Assembly: GCF_025917275.1 (NCBI RefSeq)
Contig: NZ_JAOSHO010000005.1
Location: 1 to 47,029, forward strand
Direction of reading: 5' to 3'
Length of the DNA: 47,029 bases
Source: Pseudomonas agronomica
GTDB lineage: Bacteria; Pseudomonadota; Gammaproteobacteria; Pseudomonadales; Pseudomonadaceae
How positions within the stretch are numbered: the stretch's first letter is position 1; each line of letters begins with the position of its first letter. Shown here in pieces: positions 8,701 through 15,251 of the stretch. Both the position numbers and the translations under genes were made by a program. The notes below the pieces were generated by a model. It had not been told where the DNA came from. It searched no databases and was given only the letters and a program-made list of their open reading frames with translations.

Positions 8701-10515
8701 AGCGCCGATACCGCAAGCCCGCACATCCTGTACGCGCCCTACCACGACGGCCATCAACTCACCGAGTTCAAGGATGAAGCGAGCATCATTGCCGCGTTCA
8801 ACGGACCCGGCGCGCTTCAGGACTTGCTGATTCGCCGGCTTCCCGAGGACCAGCAAGCCACGTTCAAGCATCTGTTGGCTTCCACCCTTGGAAAAGTGTC
8901 GGAAATTACCCTGGCGGCCAACCCCATCACCGCAAACCTGCTCGACACGCTGTACGACGACAACGCAAAAATGCTGACAGACATGGTGGGCGCCCGAACC
9001 CTGAAAGGACGTCACATTGACTGGTCAACCGTTCTCCATGTGTTCAGCGCCGGGGCCCGATTCGTGGGCAGGCATCTGCCGGGCAGACTGTCGATCATAG
9101 GCACCCTTTGGGACAGCTTCGATGACTTCAAGGCCTCTTCGGAGGCCTTCCAAGAGGGTGACTGGAAAGCGGGGCTGCAGAACTTCATCGCCGGCGCTGC
9201 GGAGATGGTCTCATTGGGCTTTTTGAATCGCGACGATACCTTCGGACTTCTCGATCCCATCGAGCCTGCATCGTCCAGCACCCCGTCTATGTCCGACTGG
9301 AGAAATATCACGAGCACCGCGGCACCTCGTACCGATCTGCAACCCTTCGAAGCCGCGGGCATCAGTCTCTCGAGACTGAAGAAGCTGGCCGACGGAATGT
9401 ACGAGGCGGTGGAAAACGGCAGGCTTTATATCCCCCTCGCCGGGAAAGTCTTTCAAGTCGCAAAATACAACCGGGCCTGGCGCATCATCCACGACGACGG
9501 CCAGGGGCCTTTGGTGACGCGCTCGCCTGGCCGCACCTGGGAGATCGATCCTCAACGACAGACGATTCGCTTTGGCCAGGCGGGGTCGACAATAGCCATG
9601 GGCTGTAGCGATTACTTCGCCAAAGGGACATTGAATATCGAGGCCCGGGGCATGATGGAGATACGCAGGAAATATCCCCACCGCGCCACTGTAATCATCC
9701 AGGCCCTGGAAACGGCGAGGTTCTATTGCCATAACGCTCTGCACAATTTCGCTCGACTTAAACGAAACGTTGCGCCGGGCTCTCGGCTGGATACCTTCCT
9801 CAGGTCGTTCTTTGGCGTCGTACGCGTTGACAGTCAGTTGCTTGCCAAGATCGAGGCGGCCATTTCACCGACGTGCACCGCATTGGCCGATCCCTACTGG
9901 GAACAGCTCAACACAAACCGTGTCGTTGTTGGGCATCTTCGATTCCTCGACGACAGAGCTACCGCTTTCGTGATGGAACCTTCGCCCGCTGGGAGAATTT
10001 ATCTCACCCAACGCTTCTTCGAACCGGAGCTGGATTGGTACAAATCTGCCGTGCCTGATTTTTTCGATGTCGACGCCCATGCCCAGGCATCGGTCTTCAT
10101 CCATGAAACGTCCCACCAGCTCTTCGACACTTTCGATTTCAGTTACCTGGATGTGATGTGTCCCTTTCTGGACCTGATACCGACCACGACGCATTACGGA
10201 CGCGAACGGTACGAAACGCAGAAAGACCTGCAACTCAACGGGTTTTCACTCACCACGCCCAAATCGAAATTGTTCACCCAATGGGACAGTGCCGATAACA
10301 CCCAGAAAGGCTTTGAGCGGCTGCCCAAAATGAAAAATGTGGCCAAAGAAATCCTGAAGATCAGCGGAGCCCGGAACATGGACGAAGCACGTGATGCCTT
10401 TCTGAATCCGATAGTGCCGGACCAGCGCATCGATCTGATACTTCGCAACGCCGACTCTCTGACCTTGCTCATCTGTGAAATGGGGCGCCAGCTCGATCCG
10501 GCCCCTTCTCGTTGA
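5704..10515 (+). CDS. DUF6543 dermonecrotic-toxin-type giant protein with C-terminal HExxH domain
   Basis: A 1603-residue protein of the Pseudomonas DUF6543 (dermonecrotic toxin domain) family. There is no signal peptide and no Rhs, PAAR or VgrG part. Four copies of a beta-rich module ending in hLYTPxxGhxxF occur at about residues 70-120, 360-399, 623-673 and 989-1032, each followed by helices. Residues about 1050-1180 form the hydrophobic helical stretch common in this family. Near the C-terminus, VFIHETSHQLFDTFDFSY holds an HExxH zinc site (His1467, Glu1468, His1471) followed by T-x-D-x-x-Y with Asp1478, as in aspzincin (M35-like) peptidases. Toxin function is inferred from the family. No immunity gene or secretion system adjoins. 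Its codons look less GC-rich than those of its neighbours. Confidence 0.8.
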   Translation: MTTRPAPLLFPEILAAVRPDQLTTPNGLTQEDLDWLHHVSLPSHTQRAAKTPPMSAERILLQAEKKTPIALAGCFALRTSSGGGSPDTGPTFLYTPMEGIRKFDNPVSLETAIGQMRQDTARRNDLYSLLSVSQRSELLSTSEITQTRHVIEGDIFKDQLASIESAQFLNASSMVKELVKLPSLTSMLDQILNEMLPKFDYRQARLALGKGVRPGGAEDIGVTESMPLTDAVLTYFHHQGWPPGHYGYITFPGTANSPYTAVQWLDVITRAATQLIPALARCIEGFWKEMTTSFYLSRRKLLEQVIHDGLWASILAEREKGQLTQAQSHELIGMFRPSSQDKTPLFIETIRLGERASDYVELAGSLMVSGKDHYLYTPTHGIRKVASYFAFRDALLTDPTAATAKDAVYSLLDLEGCNRFLRFDEPQISGKPMDLPIAESLADAMLEKQQKNLRYALEMSRQDDIDAHALVDKALDIRAFVNKKLLSQPTAGHWGSRPAFYGKLRSSNLRSDQLARSIKSYTDIAQTFGKLFTQLPASGGSSLYNRPRNLLSELTNVFSLGIRAEAELKARNETLPSIAHELINTVFTFDAYYPDRSLRTGIKGFRPDVYSLKLKRSDKEETVQLPLANCFLLTERGGLDTPYSGMAVLWTPSEGLQAFSSVEAVTQRLNQYLLDSRRRFAFLANLPCAQRKPHAQYQLESYELIEENVLLNRMKSFITHFEAEHGYLSTLNAGDWQLTGAALRKSLEALLGKGAPNNLERATRIARADKLRHTLPAWLGMAALDEQRFHIELLEQYKNSASEGKDYLDGIEPVRSHVQKKLQTILAARFPQKQLNPETVQITPTLAVVGAASSLTDFALCHVDVTEKSFQVSLTSTRPLPDGLNETAVRQILSSLDVQTTFKQALTQGLSGVAADVLPRRQRFCQQLPWQLLQYAHALHLQQHLSATAFDLIHQVLDMPDAIAREAVQNANAIFRPLELIKTGGAAAVRATGLYLISSSADTASPHILYAPYHDGHQLTEFKDEASIIAAFNGPGALQDLLIRRLPEDQQATFKHLLASTLGKVSEITLAANPITANLLDTLYDDNAKMLTDMVGARTLKGRHIDWSTVLHVFSAGARFVGRHLPGRLSIIGTLWDSFDDFKASSEAFQEGDWKAGLQNFIAGAAEMVSLGFLNRDDTFGLLDPIEPASSSTPSMSDWRNITSTAAPRTDLQPFEAAGISLSRLKKLADGMYEAVENGRLYIPLAGKVFQVAKYNRAWRIIHDDGQGPLVTRSPGRTWEIDPQRQTIRFGQAGSTIAMGCSDYFAKGTLNIEARGMMEIRRKYPHRATVIIQALETARFYCHNALHNFARLKRNVAPGSRLDTFLRSFFGVVRVDSQLLAKIEAAISPTCTALADPYWEQLNTNRVVVGHLRFLDDRATAFVMEPSPAGRIYLTQRFFEPELDWYKSAVPDFFDVDAHAQASVFIHETSHQLFDTFDFSYLDVMCPFLDLIPTTTHYGRERYETQKDLQLNGFSLTTPKSKLFTQWDSADNTQKGFERLPKMKNVAKEILKISGARNMDEARDAFLNPIVPDQRIDLILRNADSLTLLICEMGRQLDPAPSR

Positions 10516-10673
10516 TCTTTTTTTCACGACGCGTATGAGACAGTCCGATGCAGGAGCGAATGCGCATACCTTTCAAACATGAGAAAAACCGGACAGTTAC
10601 TGCGCAAACGCCATCATCGCTGTTCTCGACAATGGCTCCCGAGGGTTAGAATGCGGCAAACCAGGAAGAGTCA

Positions 10674-11675
10674 ATGACCGAACGTACACTCTCGGAAGCC
10701 GAATACGACGCCATCACCGATGCGGCTGCGCATTGGTGCATGCGTCTGCATGCGGACGACTGCACCGATGCCGAACGGCTGGCGTTCAAGCATTGGCACG
10801 ACGCTGATCCCCTGCACGCTTTCGAATACGAAGCCATGCTGGAGATCTGGGGCACGGCTGAACACCTGCCGCGCGGCGAGCCCGCGCCTGCTGCTTCGAA
10901 CCGTCGCCCTCGCACGCGTTGGAGCCAACTGGCCGTCGCCGCCACGGTGCTCGCGCTGGGCGTGCCCTTGGCGGCTTTCACCGGTTGGAACCTGGGCTGG
11001 GTGCCGAACACCTATCAACGATTCGAGGCGGGCGCGACCGGACGGCAGGTCACGCTGGACGATGGCAGCCAGGTGGAACTCAACCTGGGCAGCGAACTGG
11101 TGTTTGCCAATTACAAGCACGAACGTCGCGTGACGCTGAAAAAGGGCGAAGCTTTTTTTGACGTGAGCCACGACAAGCAGCATCCGTTTATCGTTCGGGC
11201 AGGCCAGGGCCAGGTGCGCGTGACCGGTACCCGCTTCAACGTTTGGTTGTATCAGGATCAGGTCAAGGTCACGCTGCTGGAAGGTTCGGTGTGGGTGATC
11301 AGCAACAAGGCCTCCAATGCCAACGGGGCGCAACTGTCGCCCGGCATGCAGGCGAGCTACAAAGCTGGCGACTACCAGCCGCAGGTCCGTGAGGTTTCCG
11401 CCGACGATAACTCGCTGGCGTGGCGCAACGGCAAACTGGTCCTCGACAACCTGGCCTTGTCCGACGCGTTGCCGCTGATCAACCGCTACCTCGATCATCC
11501 GGTCATGCTGGCCGACAACAACACCGGCACCCTGCGCATCGGCGGGATCTACAACCTCAACGAGGTGAAGAACCTCGTGCCATCGCTGCCCAAGGTGTTG
11601 CCGGTCTATCTGACCCAGAACAAGGACGGCAACCTGGTGCTGAACGCTATCGGCCCCCGCCCGAGCAAAAACTGA
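10674..11675 (+). CDS. fpvR: FecR-family anti-sigma factor, probably FpvR
   Basis: A 333-residue inner-membrane sigma-factor regulator. Residues 8-60 are the FecR N-terminal cytoplasmic domain with the WCMRLHADDCT...FKHWHDADPLHAFEYE pattern. Residues about 84-104 form the single membrane helix. Residues 115-215 are the periplasmic FecR domain (RFEAGATGRQVTLDDGS) and 245-325 a small STN-like C-terminal domain. Such proteins hold an ECF sigma factor until a TonB receptor signals. Length and position next to pvdQ match FpvR, the pyoverdine anti-sigma factor, but no sigma-factor gene (fpvI/pvdS) adjoins, so the exact assignment is inference. Start: ATG behind AGGAAGAG. Confidence 0.72.
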   Translation: MTERTLSEAEYDAITDAAAHWCMRLHADDCTDAERLAFKHWHDADPLHAFEYEAMLEIWGTAEHLPRGEPAPAASNRRPRTRWSQLAVAATVLALGVPLAAFTGWNLGWVPNTYQRFEAGATGRQVTLDDGSQVELNLGSELVFANYKHERRVTLKKGEAFFDVSHDKQHPFIVRAGQGQVRVTGTRFNVWLYQDQVKVTLLEGSVWVISNKASNANGAQLSPGMQASYKAGDYQPQVREVSADDNSLAWRNGKLVLDNLALSDALPLINRYLDHPVMLADNNTGTLRIGGIYNLNEVKNLVPSLPKVLPVYLTQNKDGNLVLNAIGPRPSKN

Positions 11676-11676
11676 A

Positions 11677-11706
11677 AAGCCGCGGCCCCTTCGGGTCGCG
11701 GCTTTT
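11677..11706. terminator. Rho-independent terminator between fpvR and pvdQ
   Basis: Stem AAGCCGCGGCCC (11677-11688), loop CTTC, and matching arm GGGTCGCGGCTT with one G-T pair, running into TTTT. It begins directly after the fpvR stop and lies just before the pvdQ stop. The A-run at its left side lets it work for both convergent genes. Confidence 0.9.
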
Positions 11707-11720
11707 GTTCATGGCCGCAA

Positions 11721-14075
11721 TTAGTGCGTCACGACCCTGCTCACTGGCTCATCCTCTCGAATGGTCACTGCCTGATAATGCGGATCGGTCTTGATCTGCT
11801 GCTCGGTGAACGGCAACGCACTCAACTGTCGCTTTGAAAATGCCTGGGTCTGATCTACCGCATAAGGCGATGAAGGATCGCTGGAAAGCGAGAACGCCAG
11901 CAATCCCTCGGCCTTGGGACCGTTGCCATCAAACGTCACCACTTGCAGATAACTGGTGCCGCTGACCACCTCCCGCTTGCCGTTCGCCCCCGGCACGCTC
12001 TGGATCGCGTTGTAGATGCCCAACTCCCCAGGTCCGCCAGGAATGGGGATCTGGCGACCGCCGTTGCTGGCAACCTGTACATCGCGCCATTGACTGTCCG
12101 CCGGCAGTCCGGCTGCGTTGACCCGCTCCATCGATGCGCGCATGGCTTGGCGCAACGCCACAGCCACCGCGGGCCGCTCGACTGCCAAGCCGCGAGGCGT
12201 ATGTTGCGGATCCTTCGGATCGAATGCGACGCGCCATAGATCAGGCACAGGTTGCAGCGCCTGCATGATCTGTTGGAAATGAACGAAACCAACGCCGCTG
12301 TCCAGGTTCGCGGTGCGACTCCAACGCTTGAGACGCGCGCATACCTCGGTCAATGGCAACGCATCGGGCCCCAAGTCGGCGGAGCAAAAAGCCAGCAGAT
12401 CCGGCATGACCTGATCGGCCAGGTAAACCTGGTCGTCCATGACCATGCGCCGTAAATCATCTGCGGTCACCGGCCCACGCTTGGCCAGTTGTGTGAGCCT
12501 GTCCAACGCGAAGCGCGAGCGCAGGCCCAGCGGCTGGTCTTGCTGGCTGATGACCGGCGAATAGCCGGACAAGGGTTGCGCCGGATTGACCTGCCACGCC
12601 GAGTCGTTGGAATTTTGCACATAATCGCGGCGCAACAGTTGCGGCAGCTTGCCGGCCGCGAAAGTGCCCTTCTGTACGGCATCGGCGTCGATGCCCCAGT
12701 CACATTCGCTGCGCGAGCCATCCAATACGATCAGTTTCTGTCCAGCCCTGGGATCGCTGCACCGGGCCAGTTTGCCCGCGTCGACGTTCGGCACCACCGA
12801 CAGGTTCATGTAAAGCGTCTGCCCCTGGTCGTCCACCGCCAATGTGTTGACCCAGGGAATGCCTTGGACCTTGTGGACCGAGTCCTGCAAATCCTTGAGG
12901 GTGACCGCTCGATTCATCGCGTACCACTGCGCCAGCACCCGGTCGTTTTCCAGGTTGGCATCGCGCAGGCTGTAGGCGAACCGGTTGTCCCAATCCAATT
13001 TCCCGGGCCATTGCACGATCGGCCCGAACTGCGAACCGTAGACCACACGGGAAACCGGCTTGACCTGCCCATCGGCTTGCCTGGCGTCCACTGTGACCGT
13101 CTGTTGGCTCATCGGCACGGACTTGCCGTCCAGCAGATAGTGGGTTGGATCCTTGGGATCCAGTTGCAGGCGGTACAGCGTGAAATGCTTGGACGTGTCG
13201 ACGGTATGGGTCCAGGCCAGGTGCTGGCTGAATCCGATGTTGATCATCGGCAGGCCCGGCAACGCTGCACCCATGACGTCCAGCTTGCCCGGTATCGTCA
13301 GGTGCATCTGATAGAACCGCATGCCTCCCGACCAAGGGAAATGCGGGTTCGCCAGCAACATGCCGCGCCCGTTGAATGACAGTTCGCTACCGATCGCCAG
13401 GGCGTTACTGCCGCGCTCCAGGGCAAAGCGCTGCTGGTGTGTCGCCGCAACCGCGAAGCCGGACGTCGAAACGGCGGCCTGCGCGGTGGCCTTGGGCGGC
13501 TGCGCGCCGGCCAAGGCCTCGGCGAACTGGCCGACGCCGCCCTCCACCAGCAGGCGCCGGGTCAGCTTGACGAGATCCAGCGCGGTGATCGGCCGAACCC
13601 ACTCGCTTGCGCATTGTTCGGGCAGGCCCTTCGCCTTGCGTTCGGCCAGCGCGCGGTTGTAGCCGGCGGCGTAACCTTCGACCAGTTGCTGGACCTGGGG
13701 CGTTTGGGCCTGCCAGAAACCGGACACCGCTTGTGGCGTATTGAGCCAGGTGAAGAACAGATCGCTGGCACGGTTTTCCCGCTGCTCGACAGTCATCTGC
13801 TCCGGGCCGAAATAGCGCGAGCGTTGCCCATTGACCGTCACGATCTCGTTGGCCAGCAGGCACAGGTTGTCCTGCGCGTACGCATACCCGATGCCGTATC
13901 CCAACCCCCGCTCATCCTGGGCGCGAATATGCGGCACGCCAAAACTGGTGCGACGAATTTCGGCAGCGGCCTGCCCGACCTCGCCTCGCGCGCTGACGAC
14001 GGTACTCAAGCCCAGGGTCATCCCCAGCAAGGCACCGGCGAGACAAAACCTCGATAACTGCCCGGACATTCCCAC
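11721..14075 (-). CDS. pvdQ: PvdQ acyl-homoserine-lactone / pyoverdine-precursor acylase
   Basis: A 784-residue periplasmic Ntn-hydrolase precursor. A signal peptide covers about the first 28 residues (MGMSGQLSRF...LSTVVSARG). The alpha chain follows with TSFGVPHIRAQDERGLGYGI, a spacer with LVEGGVGQFAEAL, then the self-cleavage site LERG/SNALAIG. There Ser223 becomes the N-terminal nucleophile of the beta chain. Motifs ANPHFPWSGGMRFYQMHLT and FVQNSNDSAW-like YVQNSNDSAW match P. aeruginosa PvdQ closely. It removes the fatty acyl chain from the pyoverdine precursor and cleaves long-chain AHLs. I chose the GTG at 14075, five bases after CAGGAG, which gives the MGM start of PAO1 PvdQ; ATG 14069 is possible. 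Confidence 0.9.
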   Translation of the reverse strand: MGMSGQLSRFCLAGALLGMTLGLSTVVSARGEVGQAAAEIRRTSFGVPHIRAQDERGLGYGIGYAYAQDNLCLLANEIVTVNGQRSRYFGPEQMTVEQRENRASDLFFTWLNTPQAVSGFWQAQTPQVQQLVEGYAAGYNRALAERKAKGLPEQCASEWVRPITALDLVKLTRRLLVEGGVGQFAEALAGAQPPKATAQAAVSTSGFAVAATHQQRFALERGSNALAIGSELSFNGRGMLLANPHFPWSGGMRFYQMHLTIPGKLDVMGAALPGLPMINIGFSQHLAWTHTVDTSKHFTLYRLQLDPKDPTHYLLDGKSVPMSQQTVTVDARQADGQVKPVSRVVYGSQFGPIVQWPGKLDWDNRFAYSLRDANLENDRVLAQWYAMNRAVTLKDLQDSVHKVQGIPWVNTLAVDDQGQTLYMNLSVVPNVDAGKLARCSDPRAGQKLIVLDGSRSECDWGIDADAVQKGTFAAGKLPQLLRRDYVQNSNDSAWQVNPAQPLSGYSPVISQQDQPLGLRSRFALDRLTQLAKRGPVTADDLRRMVMDDQVYLADQVMPDLLAFCSADLGPDALPLTEVCARLKRWSRTANLDSGVGFVHFQQIMQALQPVPDLWRVAFDPKDPQHTPRGLAVERPAVAVALRQAMRASMERVNAAGLPADSQWRDVQVASNGGRQIPIPGGPGELGIYNAIQSVPGANGKREVVSGTSYLQVVTFDGNGPKAEGLLAFSLSSDPSSPYAVDQTQAFSKRQLSALPFTEQQIKTDPHYQAVTIREDEPVSRVVTH

Positions 14076-14182
14076 ATTCACTCCTGATCAAAAGCGCTCA
14101 AGAACCAGGGCCGTAGAAACCGGCGGCCTGGCCTGAAATACAACGGCGACGTGCTTGAACGCAAAAAGCACCTTCCTTGAGA

Positions 14183-14206
14183 ACGAACCGGATGAAAAAA
14201 AATTAA
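14183..14206 (-). promoter_or_regulatory. Possible PvdS iron-starvation box upstream of pvdQ
   Basis: On the minus strand, TTAAT (14206-14202), 16 nt, CGT (14185-14183). The PvdS box is TAAAT-N16/17-CGT, so this has one mismatch at correct spacing, about 108 bp before the pvdQ start. With so short a motif it could be chance. Confidence 0.35.
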
Positions 14207-14350
14207 CGGCCCGGCGACCCGCCTTTACAGGGAATTGAGCGTATCCAGGCAATTTTTTCACATCGTGCCCTTCATGATTGGCCGCTCTCGTTCGTCCTAT
14301 TACAGGAGAGCATCCGATCTTTTCTGTCAGGCTGGTATGGAGTCTTTTAC

Positions 14351-14728
14351 ATGCATAACGCGCAAGTACCCATGGAGGGTAAGCCAGGTTCGTCCCGTGT
14401 CACGCCGACCGCGTCCAATGGCGTCTTCGGGTCAGCGGAGCGAGGCAGCAACGAGCAGATCAAGCGCCTGCTCAAGAGCTACGGACTCAGGACAAGCCTG
14501 ATTCGCCTGAAGGTCATCGACGCCTTGCTCAAGGCCGCCGATGAAAACCGTCGACTGGGCGTGCGAGGTGTTCACAGCCAGTTGTTGGGGTTGGACATTC
14601 CCTTGTCCTTCCTGAGCGTGCGCGAAGTCCTGAAGCGCCTGTGCAGCGAGGGCGTGGTCACGCTCAATCTCGATAAAAGCTACAGCTTGCATCACCAGGC
14701 CATGGCCCGGCTCAGTGCCGGGGAATGA
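14351..14728 (+). CDS. Fur-like protein with DNA-binding domain only
   Basis: A 125-residue protein. Residues about 35-105 match the winged-helix half of Fur: LLKSYGLRTSLIRLKVIDALL corresponds to the Fur helix 1-2 region, and SFLSVREVLKRLCSEGVVTL to the recognition helix and start of the wing. The metal-binding dimerisation domain (HHDH and CxxC motifs) is absent; the protein ends just after the wing. The start at 14351 lies eight bases after GGAG; the first 30 residues are low in structure. Similar short proteins are annotated in Pseudomonas as Fe2+/Zn2+ uptake regulation proteins. The nearness to pvdQ suggests an iron link, which is inference. Confidence 0.72.
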   Translation: MHNAQVPMEGKPGSSRVTPTASNGVFGSAERGSNEQIKRLLKSYGLRTSLIRLKVIDALLKAADENRRLGVRGVHSQLLGLDIPLSFLSVREVLKRLCSEGVVTLNLDKSYSLHHQAMARLSAGE

Positions 14729-14735
14729 GCTGCGC

Positions 14736-14924
14736 TCAAGGCTTGACCTTGCGCCGCATCACGCCGTTGATCACCACGACGATAACTGCCACGGCAATGG
14801 CGATGTATTGAAACAGCTGCTCGCTGATCATGCCCTTGCCTTGCATCCAGGACAGTCCGAGCATGATCGCCAGGACGACGACAACCACCAGAATCGAGTA
14901 TTTCAAACGTTGCGAATGAGTCAT
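14736..14924 (-). CDS. Small two-helix membrane protein
   Basis: A 62-residue protein with two membrane helices, about residues 9-27 (YSILVVVVVLAIMLGLSW) and 37-56 (FQYIAIAVAVIVVVINGVM), joined by a short loop, and a basic tail (RRKVKP). The frame is open to 14975, but AGGAAG before the ATG at 14924 and the compact MTHSQRLKYS start favour the shorter form. No family recognised. It is convergent with the Fur-like gene, with 7 bp between stops. Confidence 0.65.
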   Translation of the reverse strand: MTHSQRLKYSILVVVVVLAIMLGLSWMQGKGMISEQLFQYIAIAVAVIVVVINGVMRRKVKP

Positions 14925-15251
14925 TTGCCAGCTTCCTGAAGTGATTCGTTCTGCCTTCATCTGTTTTCCGGACACCTTCTCGCCGGTGCCACGGCGCGAT
15001 GCAGTGCCCTATGGTACCGCCGCCCGGGTGACGCGCGCGACTGCGGCTGCTGGGAATCAATCGATGGCTTCATCGGCCGCCAGAATATTTACCATCTCCC
15101 TGCGTAATCTTCGTCTGAAGGAAATCTCCTACAAGCACGTGCGCACTTTCCCATGGCAATAGAAGGAAAGACGCCTTTCGACCCGGGATAGCGCCAACGT
15201 ACCCTCGAAAAAGAACTGATACGTTCTTTTTGAAACCAACGTTGGGAACCC
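14925..15251. other. Gene-free stretch before the MFS/Lux-like operon
   Basis: About 330 bp without a convincing gene. It holds the divergent control region for the two-helix membrane protein and the five-gene operon. The only clear structure is the inverted repeat at 15208-15231. Short open frames here lack ribosome sites and family features. Confidence 0.6.
15208..15231. promoter_or_regulatory. Perfect 9-bp inverted repeat before the five-gene operon
   Basis: AAAAAGAAC (15208-15216), 6-nt spacer, GTTCTTTTT (15223-15231), ending 20 bp before the first ATG of the operon. It can be a dimeric-repressor operator or, because the right arm ends in a T-run, a short leader hairpin or attenuator. 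No regulator gene lies next to it. Confidence 0.55.

Noticed and set aside
10600..10673. A sigma-70 promoter before the FecR-type gene
   Set aside because: TAGAAT near 10647 resembles a -10, but the best -35 (TCGACA) is only 15 nt away and a Fur or PvdS box was not found, so I do not call it.
15208..15231. A LuxR-type lux box or an SOS box
   Set aside because: The arms do not match the ACCTGT/ACAGGT lux-box halves. GAAC and GTTC are separated by 6 nt, not the 4 nt of the Gram-positive LexA site, which is not used in Pseudomonas.
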